The notes under the pieces: generated by a model
Seen by the model: only the letters and a program-made list of their open reading frames with translations
The model's database searches: none
Told to the model about the DNA's origin: nothing
Shown: positions 1 to 7,940 of the stretch, one piece after another
Layout: each line of letters begins with the position of its first letter
How positions within the stretch are numbered: position 1 is the stretch's first letter
Translations under genes and position numbers: made by a program
From: an uncultured bacterium
GTDB taxonomy: Bacteria; Planctomycetota; Phycisphaerae; Phycisphaerales; SM1A02
Length of the DNA stretch: 11,767 bases
Direction of reading: 5' to 3'
Assembly (NCBI GenBank): GCA_903918555.1
Contig: CAIXEV010000454.1
Coordinates: 1 to 11,767 of the forward strand

Positions 1-1653
1 AACCAGCCCGCGACCGAGACGCCGGCGCGGCTCGAGTCGATCACGACCTACCTGCCCGAGCCCGCGGCGCTGATGGTGCTCGCCTCGAGCGACCTCCCCG
101 CCATCGTGGCCGATCGCCGCAACGGCTCGATCGCGATCGCGCTTCGCTCGCCGACCGGCATCGTGCTCCGTTCCGCGCGCGAGGACGCGATGGCCGACGC
201 GTGGAACGAAGGCCTCCGCCGCGCGATCGCCGAGACGGCGCTCAACGCGGGCATCGAGCCGTCCAGGATCGCGGCCGTCGTCGCGAGCGCGGAGTCGGCC
301 GCCGAAGTCGACGGCGACCGCATCGTGGTGCTCGACCCCGATGTGCGCGGCGCGCTCAACGGCAAGATCGCCGTCGATGTCGGCTCCCAGTCGCTCGAAT
401 CCTCGTGGTGGCGCAACTGGGCGACGCTCCTCGGCGCCGCGGTCGCGGCATCGGGTCCGCTCGCCGAGCTCTGCCGGCTCCGCAAGCACGAGAAGGGCAG
501 CGAGCCGACGCCCATCGCGCGCTTCGTCCAGCGCTACTCCGACCCCGTGCGCGCCTTCAAGGTCGTGGTCGCGGCGGTGGCCATCATGGCGGTCGCGCCC
601 ATGGCGCTCGCCTGGGTCCGCGCCAAGGTCTACGAGTGGAAGATGCCCTCCTCGCTCGGCGAGTTCCAGATGCAGCAGTTCGATGTCGAGCAGCGCATCT
701 CGCACTACGAGGCGCTTGGCCGCAAGGCGCTCCCCGCCACGAAGCTCCTCGGCGACCTCGCGGTGGCGACGCCCGACGGCATCGAGCTCGAGTCGATCCA
801 GCTGTCGCTCTCGCAGGGCGTCTCGGTGCGCGGAATCGCGAAGCCGCAGAACGGCAAGAGCCCCGACGAGATCGTCAACACGATGGCGAGCCTGATGGAT
901 TCGTCGGGCGTGTTCCGGAAGACAAGCTGGAACTGGACGACGCCGGATGGACGCAATGTCTTCAAGTTCAACCTGAGCGCGCAGATCGCGCGGCCGACGC
1001 TCATCACGGAAGTGCCTGAGCTGCGCGACTGGGCCGTGAAGTCGCTTGCCAAGCGCAAGTACCCCGATCCGAACGAGGGCAAGGCCGCGACGAGCGGTGA
1101 CGGCGCAGCGGGCGGAGGCGCCACCGCCGCGACCACTTCGAACGGCGGCGACGCCGAGGCTTCGGCCGGCACGACGCCACCTGCGACGACCGTCGCCAGC
1201 GCCGACGGCAAGCCGACGACCGAAGCCCCCGCAGCGGCGACGAACGGCGGCGCCGGTGCCGACGCCAGCGCGAGCTCCGCGACCAACTCCACGACCAATG
1301 GCGAGACCAATGGCGAGACCAACGGCGCGACCGGCAGCGCGACCGTCCCCGAGCGGGGCATCGGCCGTCGGCCCACGCCGAATCCGAACGATCCGCCGAA
1401 GGCGCCCGTGTCGGGCGGCGCCGGGACCGGCGCTGGCGGAGGCCCGGGGTCTGTCGCCAAGGCGAACCTGACGGTTCCCGATACCTTCACCGACGCGCAG
1501 CTGAAGGCGATGACGACGGCGGAGCTCCGCGAGAAGCTCACGGTGTTCGCGCAGGCGCGCCGCCGCGAGGATCTCGACCCGGAGACCACCGCGCGCGTCC
1601 GAACCGACTTCCAGCGCATCGTCGATGCGCTGAAGGAAGCGCAGACCAAGTGA
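1..1653 (+). CDS. GspL-like secretion platform protein (PilM/PilN-type fusion), 5' partial
   Basis: The frame is open from the first base, so the true start lies upstream. The ATG at 73 is only an internal methionine with no ribosome site. In 550 visible residues, 1-180 look like the end of an actin-like PilM/GspL cytoplasmic domain. Residues 188-206 are one membrane helix. Residues 207-330 look like a PilN/GspL periplasmic domain, with a helix, then LLGDLAVATPDGIELESIQL and a strand-rich end. Residues about 350-490 are a Gly/Ala/Thr/Asn-rich linker, and 497-545 form a charged helical tail related to that of the GspC-like protein at 2338. In this family GspL bridges the cytoplasmic ATPase and the periplasmic ring. 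The next gene starts 37 bases downstream and is GspM-like, which supports the call. Fold assignment is by pattern only. A separate PilN with a short upstream domain is the alternative. Confidence 0.7.
   Translation, partial: NQPATETPARLESITTYLPEPAALMVLASSDLPAIVADRRNGSIAIALRSPTGIVLRSAREDAMADAWNEGLRRAIAETALNAGIEPSRIAAVVASAESAAEVDGDRIVVLDPDVRGALNGKIAVDVGSQSLESSWWRNWATLLGAAVAASGPLAELCRLRKHEKGSEPTPIARFVQRYSDPVRAFKVVVAAVAIMAVAPMALAWVRAKVYEWKMPSSLGEFQMQQFDVEQRISHYEALGRKALPATKLLGDLAVATPDGIELESIQLSLSQGVSVRGIAKPQNGKSPDEIVNTMASLMDSSGVFRKTSWNWTTPDGRNVFKFNLSAQIARPTLITEVPELRDWAVKSLAKRKYPDPNEGKAATSGDGAAGGGATAATTSNGGDAEASAGTTPPATTVASADGKPTTEAPAAATNGGAGADASASSATNSTTNGETNGETNGATGSATVPERGIGRRPTPNPNDPPKAPVSGGAGTGAGGGPGSVAKANLTVPDTFTDAQLKAMTTAELREKLTVFAQARRREDLDPETTARVRTDFQRIVDALKEAQTK
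1293..1328 (+). repeat. 12-bp tandem repeat coding Thr-Asn-Gly-Glu
   Basis: Three consecutive 12-bp units lie in the linker of the GspL-like gene. The first two are identical (GACCAATGGCGA) and the third has two changes. The unit keeps frame, so copy-number change would lengthen or shorten the linker without disrupting the gene. Confidence 0.85.
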
Positions 1654-1677
1654 CGCTGACACGACCGACGACCGAGC

Positions 1678-1684
1678 GGAAGGA
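1678..1684 (+). promoter_or_regulatory. Ribosome binding site for the GspM/PilO-like gene
   Basis: GGAAGGA lies six bases before the GTG at 1691. It supports that GTG as the start, where no ATG is suitably placed. Confidence 0.7.
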
Positions 1685-1690
1685 CCGACC

Positions 1691-2341
1691 GTGAACGAGA
1701 CCACCCAGCCATCCAGCGCGCAGACGACCGCCGCCACCGGGCCCAAGCCCGATGTGTTCGCGCGGGCGTACGCCGCGTTCTCCGCGCTTCCGCGCGTCGG
1801 AAAGTGGCTCGCCGTGGCCGCGGCGTTCTACATCGTGTTCCTGCTCTTCCAGTTCGTGGTGTGGCCGGTGGCCGATGACCTCAACGAAGAGGCCGACCGC
1901 GCCGCCGTGCTGCTCAAGTCCGCCGGAACCCGCGCCGAGGAGCTGCCCGGCGACATCGCCGACCGCGCGGTCGTCTTCGGACCGAACTCGGTGCCGGGCC
2001 GCGAGATCAGCGAGAAGGAGCGCTTCAGCAACGCCGTCGCGGCGATCATGAAGAAGCACGGCGTCGCGGATGCCTACGGCTTCGACGCGCGTCCGCAGGC
2101 GCTTCCTGGCGATGTGCTGCCGCGCGTGTCGGCGCAGTACGGCGGCAAGATGAGCCGCACCGTCGCCGAACTCAAGTTCAGCGCGAGCGCCGAGACGGTC
2201 AGCAAGATCATCGCGGAGCTCGACTCGAGCCCGTTCGTCGACGCGATCTCCGATGTGCGCCTCACCTACAAGGACCGCCGCGTGAGCGCGGTGCTCTCGA
2301 TCGAACGCTGGGGCGTGGGCGCCTTGGGAGGTGGAGCGTGA
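1691..2341 (+). CDS. GspM/PilO-like type II secretion or pilus platform protein
   Basis: The protein has 216 residues and begins at a GTG with a good ribosome site. Residues 1-38 are a short polar cytoplasmic part and 39-57 a membrane helix (WLAVAAAFYIVFLLFQFVV). A helical stretch to about 85 follows, then a periplasmic domain that looks ferredoxin-like and ends in alternating strands (ISDVRLTYKDRRVSAVLSIERW). This length and order fit GspM/PilO, which pairs with GspL/PilN in the inner-membrane platform. The gene sits between the GspL-like and GspC-like genes, and its TGA overlaps the next GTG by four bases, implying translational coupling. No direct family motif is diagnostic; the call rests on topology and position. 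Confidence 0.68.
   Translation: MNETTQPSSAQTTAATGPKPDVFARAYAAFSALPRVGKWLAVAAAFYIVFLLFQFVVWPVADDLNEEADRAAVLLKSAGTRAEELPGDIADRAVVFGPNSVPGREISEKERFSNAVAAIMKKHGVADAYGFDARPQALPGDVLPRVSAQYGGKMSRTVAELKFSASAETVSKIIAELDSSPFVDAISDVRLTYKDRRVSAVLSIERWGVGALGGGA
2327..2332 (+). promoter_or_regulatory. Strong Shine-Dalgarno inside the GspM-like gene
   Basis: A perfect GGAGGT, within GGGAGGTGG, ends five bases before the GTG at 2338. It fixes that GTG as the start of the GspC-like gene, although it lies inside the preceding coding region. Confidence 0.85.
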
Positions 2342-3546
2342 TCGACGCGATCAAGCAGCAGTTCCGCGGGCTTCCCGCCGGATTCCGTCTCTCGGCGCCG
2401 GTCCTGGTGTCGACGGCCGCGATCGGCCTCTCCGCGTATGTCGTCGCGACCAATGTCGGCTCGCTCCTGGGCGCGGCGTTCACGCCCTCGGTGGACGAAG
2501 AGTCGGCCGATCCGCTGAAGACGCTGGCAACCGACAGCGAGCAGTTCCTCGAGACGAGCCGCAAGCGTTTCGACGGCCGCTCGGTGTATGCGCTGCCGTC
2601 GCCTCCCCCGCCGCCGCGGCCGCCGGTCGTTGCGCAGACCAAGCCCGTCGAGCCCCCGAAGCCGCCGGGACCGCCGCCGGCGCCCGCGACCTACACGGGT
2701 CCGTCGCCGACGAGCGTGTTCGGCGACACCGTCAACTTCGGCCAGATGCGCGTGAAGCTCGGCGAGACGGTCGAGGGCATCAAGGTCACCGAGATCAACG
2801 CGCCGTATTCGATCAAGGTCGAGCACATGCGCGGCTCCTACACCGTGCCTCTCTTCGCGAAGGGCGACGACCGGCTGCTGCAGCCGACGAAGTCGACCGG
2901 CGTCGCTTCGGGCATCAAGTCCGCGCCGGGCGGCGGTAGCCCCGTTGATGGCGGCGCGAATCCAGCGACCGGGGCTGGTCCGATGGCGGGTCCCGGGCCA
3001 ATGGCCGGGCCAGGCCCTGTTGGTGCACCGGGCCCTGTGGGCGCACCAAGCCCGATGGGCACGCCGAGCCCGGCAGGTGGTCCTGGCGGCGTCGCCGGTC
3101 CGAGCCCTGTCGTTGGACCGGGCGGGGCGACGCCGAACGGCGCGCCGATCCCTGCGAACACGCAGCCGCGCAATGGTGGCGGAGCAGGCGCTGGAAGCCC
3201 GATTCCCGCTGCAGGTTCAGGTGCAGGTCCAGGTCAGTCACCGACGACCGCTCCCGGCGGCGAGACGACGCCCACGGGCGACCTCCCCTCGCCCGCGATG
3301 AACCCGCAGGAAGTTCCGCCGCCGTCCGAGCCGGCCGATCAAGGCGCGGGCGTCGAGTATGTGAACCGCGAATATCTTCCGCCGCCGCGTTCACAGGAGC
3401 AGATCACTGCGATGACGCTCGATCAGGCGCGGATCGCCCTCTCGGCGATCGACGCGACCGCGAACTGGCAGGTCGACGGCCACAGCCGCGCGCGGCTCAA
3501 CCACGAGCGGACCATGCTCGTTCAGAGGATCAACCGGAACCCCTGA
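2338..3546 (+). CDS. GspC/PilP-like periplasmic connector with collagen-like linker
   Basis: The protein has 402 residues. Residues 20-44 form one membrane helix, 84-124 a proline-rich stretch (PSPPPPPRPP and similar), and 125-173 a small beta domain. The beta domain reads TSVFGDTVNFGQMRVKLGET, then a Val/Ile-rich strand pattern ending YTVPLF. This resembles the HR domain of GspC or PilP, which contacts the N0 domain of the secretin in the periplasm. Residues 214-265 are collagen-like hexapeptide repeats, 266-350 more Pro/Gly/Ala linker, and 352-402 a helical tail related to that of the GspL-like protein. GspC is usually shorter; the extra length is the linker and tail. It is coupled to the upstream gene, and the secretin follows after a 270-base gap. 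A TonB-like or other linker protein is the alternative. Confidence 0.65.
   Translation: MIDAIKQQFRGLPAGFRLSAPVLVSTAAIGLSAYVVATNVGSLLGAAFTPSVDEESADPLKTLATDSEQFLETSRKRFDGRSVYALPSPPPPPRPPVVAQTKPVEPPKPPGPPPAPATYTGPSPTSVFGDTVNFGQMRVKLGETVEGIKVTEINAPYSIKVEHMRGSYTVPLFAKGDDRLLQPTKSTGVASGIKSAPGGGSPVDGGANPATGAGPMAGPGPMAGPGPVGAPGPVGAPSPMGTPSPAGGPGGVAGPSPVVGPGGATPNGAPIPANTQPRNGGGAGAGSPIPAAGSGAGPGQSPTTAPGGETTPTGDLPSPAMNPQEVPPPSEPADQGAGVEYVNREYLPPPRSQEQITAMTLDQARIALSAIDATANWQVDGHSRARLNHERTMLVQRINRNP
2989..3132 (+). repeat. Collagen-like hexapeptide repeat, eight units
   Basis: Eight successive 18-bp units encode a degenerate hexapeptide of the form [GAT]-P-[GS]-[PG]-x-x, for example GPGPMA, GPGPVG, APGPVG, APSPMG and TPSPAG. 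A four-residue partial unit (GPMA) precedes them. Codons vary between units, so the peptide repeat is better kept than the DNA repeat. It is probably an extended periplasmic spacer. Confidence 0.8.
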
Positions 3547-3548
3547 AC

Positions 3549-3572
3549 CTGACCCCGAGTCTGACCCCGAGA
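3549..3572 (+). repeat. 12-bp direct repeat just after the GspC-like stop codon
   Basis: Two adjacent copies of CTGACCCCGAGT, with one change in the last base, begin three bases after the stop codon. They lie in the gap before the secretin. No function is evident. Confidence 0.75.
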
Positions 3573-3726
3573 TTGAATGTGCTGGCGTGCTGCGAAAGCG
3601 GCAGCCGATGGTGAGAATGTCGGAACATCTCGTAAGCGCAGGATGGCTCCCGCGCGAACTTGCCTGAGGTCGACAGACCGACGGCGGCGAAGGTCGTGGC
3701 GCTGTGACTGGCGCGGGGCCGAACTG
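3573..3726 (+). other. Non-coding gap before the secretin gene
   Basis: No convincing gene is present on either strand. A short stem-loop can be drawn at 3613-3631: ATGT and ACAT around a CGGA loop, extended by three pairs past a bulged A. I see no clear sigma-70 promoter, so whether the secretin has its own promoter or is read from upstream is undecided. Confidence 0.4.
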
Positions 3727-3770
3727 GTGTGGCCGAGCGTGTGACCGAGCGTGTGACCGAGCGTGTGACC
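3727..3770 (+). repeat. 12-bp tandem repeat, 3.7 copies
   Basis: One GTGTGGCCGAGC, two identical GTGTGACCGAGC and a final GTGTGACC follow in strict 12-base period. An in-frame TGA at 3766 ends any upstream extension of the secretin frame, so the repeat is outside the coding region. Confidence 0.9.
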
Positions 3771-3804
3771 GACTGAATTCCCGATCGATTTGAATCCTGA
3801 CCCT

Positions 3805-3808
3805 GGAG
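3805..3808 (+). promoter_or_regulatory. Ribosome binding site deciding the secretin start
   Basis: GGAG, within CTGGAG, lies eight bases before the GTG at 3817. A TTG at 3790 and a GTG at 3808 in the same frame are worse placed, and starting at 3817 gives a normal Sec signal peptide. Confidence 0.65.
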
Positions 3809-3816
3809 TGCGCATC

Positions 3817-6636
3817 GTGCGTCTGAACCGAACTCTCTTCTGCGCGAACTCGCTCAGCGACATCATCCGCATGACGGCCGTCGTCACCGCGACCGGATTC
3901 CTTTCGATGACGCCGGCGCACGCCGAGTCGGAGCGCCCGACCCCGGCGAACCAGCCGAAGCAGGATGCGCCCGCCGCCGCGCCGACGCCAGCGCCCGCTC
4001 CCGCTCCCGCTCCCGCGTCCACCGAGCCGCCCGCCCGCGACGCGAAGCCGACGCAGCCCGACCCCCGCACCGTCTCGACCTCCGGCCCGGCCGACCCCCC
4101 GCAGACGCCGCCGTCGCAGCTGCGCGGCATGCGCGAAGGCCGCCGCACCATCGACGACGACATGGTGTCGCTCTCGCTCAAGGACGAGGGCATCGAGTCG
4201 ATCATCCCCTACATCTTCGAGTGGACGGGCAAGCATGTCTTCTACAAGAAGAGCGAGCTCGGCGCGATCAAGCTGACGATCGTCGGCACGCGCCAGATGC
4301 CGAAGAGCCAGGCGCTCGACTACCTGTTCCAGGCGCTCAAGATGAACGGCATCGCCGCCACCGAGACGGCGGACATGATCTACCTCGGCAGCCTCAACGA
4401 GTTCAACAAGACGCAGCCCGGCGTCGTGATTGGCCCGGAGGAGGATGTGATGGCGATGCCGGACAACGGCCTCTTCGTCACCAAGCTCTTCAGGCTCAAG
4501 CAGTCGCGCGCGGCCGATGTGCTCCAGCGCATCCAGGGCCTCATCCCCGAGGACTACGCGCGCGCCGAAGCCGACGGCGACTCGAACCAGATCATCCTCT
4601 CCGGCGACATCGGCCTTGCGAAGAAGGTGCAGACGCTCCTCAACATGCTCGATGTGCCGTCGTGGACCGACTTCGCGACCGAGACCTTCCGCCTGCAGTA
4701 CCAGGACGCGAACACGATCGCAGGCCTCATCAACGAGCTCTTCGCGGACTCGGGCGCCGGCGGCTCCGCCAGCACCCGCAACGCGAACCGCGCCCAGCGC
4801 GGCCAGCCCAACCAGCCGGTGCCGGGCGTGCAGGGCGCGCAGGGTGGCGGCGCGGGCGCGCCGATCGTCTCCGTGCTTCCGTCGATGAACTCGCTGACGG
4901 TGCGCGCGACGCCCTCGCAGCTCGCCGACATCAAGCGCCTCGTCGCGACCGCGTGGGACCTCCCGCCGAACGCGAAGGGCAGCATCTTCCGAACCTACGA
5001 CCTCAAGTACGCCGACCCGGGCAAGGTGCGCGACCTGCTCGACACGCTCCTGAGCGGCGGCGGCTCGAGCCGCACGACGGCCACGAACCGCGCCTTCGCG
5101 GGTGGCCGCGCGGTCCAGCCGCAGGGTGCCGGCGGCGACGGCTCGCCCAACGCGGCGGTCGCCAACATCTTCTCGATCGAGTCGTACCCCGACTCGAACC
5201 GACTCGTCGTCATCTCGAAGACCCCCGACAACTTCGACTGGCTCGACAAGTGGATCGCCGAGCTCGACCAGCCGTTCAGCTCGGGCCTTCCTGTCAATGT
5301 GCCGCTCAAGCACGCGGGCGCGATCGAGCTGAGCGAGATCCTCAACACCCTGCTCGCCGAGAGCGGCTCGCAGGGCGGCGGCCTCCGTCTTCCCGAGGAA
5401 GGCCTCTCCGGCCTCGGCGACAGCTTCAGCACGGGACTCGGCGCCGATAGCGGTCAGGGCCAGCAGCAGTCGAATCTCGGCGGCCAGAGCAACCAGATCC
5501 AGTTCCCGTGGCAGGGCGGCCGCGCGGGCGCGGGCGCAGGTGGCGGAACCACCGGCGAGGTCAGCGCGCTGATCGGCCGCAGCCGCGTGGTGCCGAACGC
5601 GTCGCAGAACTCGGTGCTCGTGATGGCGCCGCCGGAAGTCGAGAAGAAGATCGTCGAGATCATCCAGCAGCTCGACAAGCCGGGACGCCAGGTGATGATC
5701 ACCGCGGTGCTCGCCGAGGTGAAGGTCGGCGACGGCTTCTCGTGGGGCGCGCGCGTCGGCCGCGTCGGCGACTTCTCGAATCCGCTCAACGGCAGCGAGA
5801 ACTCGGTCACCGGCAGCATCGGCCTCGAGCTCGAGAAGGGTGGAGACGGCAACAGCTCCAGCAACTTCGCAAGCCCGTGGTTCGACTCGAGCTCGCTCAC
5901 GATCTCGACCACCGACGACCTCGCGTTCTTCCTGCAGGCGCTGTCGACCGACAACTCGGTGCGCATCCTGCAGCAGCCGCGCGTGTTCACGAGCGACAAC
6001 AAGGAAGCGAAGTTCGTCGCGGGCAGCGACGTCTCGTTCCTCACGGGCGAGACCTCCGGCTTCCAGACCGGCGGCACCACGCAGAGCTCGTACCAGCAGC
6101 AGTTCGTCGGCGTCGGCGTCAATGTCCGTCCGCGCATCACGCAGGACAACAATGTCGCGATGGAAGTCGAGATCCTGCTCTCGAACCTCTCGTCGACCAC
6201 CATCAACTCGAACCCCGTCGTCGACCGCCGCCAGACGAACACGAACGTCACCGTGAAGAACGGCCAGACGATCGTGATCTCGGGCATCCGCCGCGAGCAG
6301 GAGACGCAGATCGACCGCCGCATCCCGTTCCTCGGCGACATCCCGCTGCTCGGCGCTGCGTTCAGCTCGACCGAGCGCTCGAAGGAAGTCGTGGAGCTCG
6401 TGGTGTTCCTCGTCCCGATCGTGGTCGAGAACCCCGACGCCAACGACGGCAACTTCAACGCGGACGAGCGCGAGCGCCTCAAGCAGCTTCAGGAGCCGCT
6501 CGAGAAGGGCTCGAAGCAGCTCCTCCAGGAGAGCAAGTTCTTCCAGGACATCAAGAAGGGCAACTCGGTCGACTCGCAGCCTGAGGCTGACGAGGAGGCC
6601 GAGGGGCTCGACAAGTCGCAGAAGACCACTCCCTGA
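3817..6636 (+). CDS. gspD: Type II secretion / type IV pilus secretin (GspD/PilQ family)
   Basis: This outer-membrane secretin forms the multimeric channel through which folded substrates or a pilus leave. It has 939 residues from the chosen GTG. The signal peptide has a hydrophobic core (MTAVVTATGFLSM) and a PAHA-ES cleavage site near residue 35. A Pro/Ala linker includes four CCCGCT-like repeats at 3994-4017. An N0-like domain spans 115-190. Four ring-building repeats follow at about 221-281, 290-385, 389-486 and 490-622, each ending in an L-D or similar helix. The last three carry Gly/Asn/Gln-rich insertions. The secretin core (625-870) shows QQPRVFTSDNKEAKFVAGSD, VTVKNGQTIVISGI and the hallmark RRIPFLGDIPLLGAAF, then VELVVFLVPIVVEN. 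A charged helical tail ends the protein and may bind a pilotin. The two ACGT sites of the window both fall here. Confidence 0.95.
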   Translation: MRLNRTLFCANSLSDIIRMTAVVTATGFLSMTPAHAESERPTPANQPKQDAPAAAPTPAPAPAPAPASTEPPARDAKPTQPDPRTVSTSGPADPPQTPPSQLRGMREGRRTIDDDMVSLSLKDEGIESIIPYIFEWTGKHVFYKKSELGAIKLTIVGTRQMPKSQALDYLFQALKMNGIAATETADMIYLGSLNEFNKTQPGVVIGPEEDVMAMPDNGLFVTKLFRLKQSRAADVLQRIQGLIPEDYARAEADGDSNQIILSGDIGLAKKVQTLLNMLDVPSWTDFATETFRLQYQDANTIAGLINELFADSGAGGSASTRNANRAQRGQPNQPVPGVQGAQGGGAGAPIVSVLPSMNSLTVRATPSQLADIKRLVATAWDLPPNAKGSIFRTYDLKYADPGKVRDLLDTLLSGGGSSRTTATNRAFAGGRAVQPQGAGGDGSPNAAVANIFSIESYPDSNRLVVISKTPDNFDWLDKWIAELDQPFSSGLPVNVPLKHAGAIELSEILNTLLAESGSQGGGLRLPEEGLSGLGDSFSTGLGADSGQGQQQSNLGGQSNQIQFPWQGGRAGAGAGGGTTGEVSALIGRSRVVPNASQNSVLVMAPPEVEKKIVEIIQQLDKPGRQVMITAVLAEVKVGDGFSWGARVGRVGDFSNPLNGSENSVTGSIGLELEKGGDGNSSSNFASPWFDSSSLTISTTDDLAFFLQALSTDNSVRILQQPRVFTSDNKEAKFVAGSDVSFLTGETSGFQTGGTTQSSYQQQFVGVGVNVRPRITQDNNVAMEVEILLSNLSSTTINSNPVVDRRQTNTNVTVKNGQTIVISGIRREQETQIDRRIPFLGDIPLLGAAFSSTERSKEVVELVVFLVPIVVENPDANDGNFNADERERLKQLQEPLEKGSKQLLQESKFFQDIKKGNSVDSQPEADEEAEGLDKSQKTTP

Positions 6637-6660
6637 TCGATCGCACGCAGCGTCGCATCC

Positions 6661-7935
6661 ATGCCGACCAACCGTTCCGAACGCACCCCGCACCCGTCGA
6701 GCCCTCGCTCGGCGGGTGCGTGCGTTGCAGCGCCCCTGCTTCTCGCTGTGGCGGTCGGGCTTGCGTCGTGCGCGACGCCGCCTGCGAAGTCTGCGGCCCC
6801 CCAGAAGCCCGCTGAGCCCGCCGCGCCCGCCCCGCGGCCAGAGCGCGTCTCGAATGTCCCCGCGCCCGGCTCGCCTTCAGGAACGCCCCTGATCGACTCG
6901 GCCCTGCGCGTCGACCTCCGCCCGCTCGGCGTTGTTCCGACCGACGGCTTCACCCTGCCGCTTCTCTCGCCCAACGGCCGGTTCATGGCCGTCCAGACGG
7001 GCACCCCGCCCGACGCCGCGGCTGCGCTCGCGCGGCCGGGGCAACGCGCGCCGCGCGCCTCGCGCATCGCCCTCTACCGCCTCGACGCACGCGGCGTCAC
7101 GCGGCTTGGGGAGACCGACGGCGGGCTCATCCTCGGCCGCTCGGCCGACGACCGCGGCTTCCTCGTCGAGAGCCCGCGGCCCGACGGCTCGCGCTGGATC
7201 GGCCGCATCGCGTGGGGCACGGACGCGTCCACCAAGAACTACGAGCCGGAGTGGCTGGTGCAGGACGGCGGCGTCAACGCCTTCGCCGCGCTCGGGCCCG
7301 ACGGCTCGCTCGTCTGGTCGCGCCGCGACGGCCGCGCGCGCAGCTTCGACCTCATGGTGCGGCGCAACGGCTCGACCGCGCGGCTCTCGGGCGACGGGCT
7401 GCGCAGCTACACGCACCCGAGCTTCAACGCCGACGGGTCGCGGATCTTCATGATGGTGCTGCGCGACGGCATCCTCGAGCTCGGGTCGGTCGATCCGACG
7501 AGCGAGGACGCCATGCAGCAGAGCCTCGTGCGCGCGTTCGTGAGCGACCGCGCCGATGACTCGACGGCCGCGCAGATGGTCACGCCGCAAGGAACGCGCG
7601 ACGGCGCCGACGGACGCGACCTGCTCTTCTTCCATCCGATGCTCGGCTCGATCGCGCGGTGGAACGACACCGACGGCCTGCGCCCGATCGCGGGCGGCGC
7701 GATGGCGGTGTCGCGGATCGACGAGCAGCGCCTCGCGGTGCTCGACGGAGGCCGCGTGCGGATCCGCGGAGCCAGGCTCGACCCGGCCGGCGCCGCGCGC
7801 GAGCCGGGAGCCGTCATCTTCGAGCAGCTCGCGGTGCCTCGGCTTCTCGGCACGATCGAGGAACGCCCGGCGCTCCTGCTGATCGCGCCCGATTCGGGCG
7901 GCGTGAAGCTCCTGATCGTGCGATTGCTGGGCTAG
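6661..7935 (+). CDS. Predicted lipoprotein with TolB/WD40-like beta-propeller
   Basis: The protein has 424 residues. A basic start (R5, R8, R16) leads to a hydrophobic run and the lipobox L34-A35-S36-C37, so it should be lipid-anchored in the envelope. After a Pro/Ala linker to about residue 70, the rest is repeated beta strands with propeller-like turns such as LLSPNGRFMAVQTG, AALGPDGSLVWSRRDG and SFNADGSRIFMMVLRDG. No catalytic motif is seen. It starts 24 bases after the secretin stop with no evident ribosome site, so coupling to the secretin is likely. This suggests, but does not show, a secretion-linked role such as a pilotin or accessory factor. I do not recognise a named family. A stable hairpin covers the signal-peptide codons. 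Confidence 0.7.
   Translation: MPTNRSERTPHPSSPRSAGACVAAPLLLAVAVGLASCATPPAKSAAPQKPAEPAAPAPRPERVSNVPAPGSPSGTPLIDSALRVDLRPLGVVPTDGFTLPLLSPNGRFMAVQTGTPPDAAAALARPGQRAPRASRIALYRLDARGVTRLGETDGGLILGRSADDRGFLVESPRPDGSRWIGRIAWGTDASTKNYEPEWLVQDGGVNAFAALGPDGSLVWSRRDGRARSFDLMVRRNGSTARLSGDGLRSYTHPSFNADGSRIFMMVLRDGILELGSVDPTSEDAMQQSLVRAFVSDRADDSTAAQMVTPQGTRDGADGRDLLFFHPMLGSIARWNDTDGLRPIAGGAMAVSRIDEQRLAVLDGGRVRIRGARLDPAGAAREPGAVIFEQLAVPRLLGTIEERPALLLIAPDSGGVKLLIVRLLG
6689..6720 (+). other. 13-bp hairpin in the lipoprotein signal-peptide codons
   Basis: Bases 6689-6701 pair with 6708-6720 in all thirteen positions (one G-T wobble) around a six-base loop. The stem is almost all G-C. No T-run follows, so a classical intrinsic terminator is not supported. 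An attenuator or translation-slowing structure is possible. Confidence 0.6.
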
Positions 7936-7940
7936 GGCCC

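Noticed and set aside
73..75. ATG as start of the first gene
   Set aside because: No ribosome site, and the frame continues open to the left edge with domain-like sequence before it.
3391..6693. Minus-strand open frame of 1100 codons opposite the secretin
   Set aside because: It is Arg/Glu/Asp/Leu-rich with no domain pattern and mirrors the G/C third-position bias of the true secretin gene; a shadow frame.
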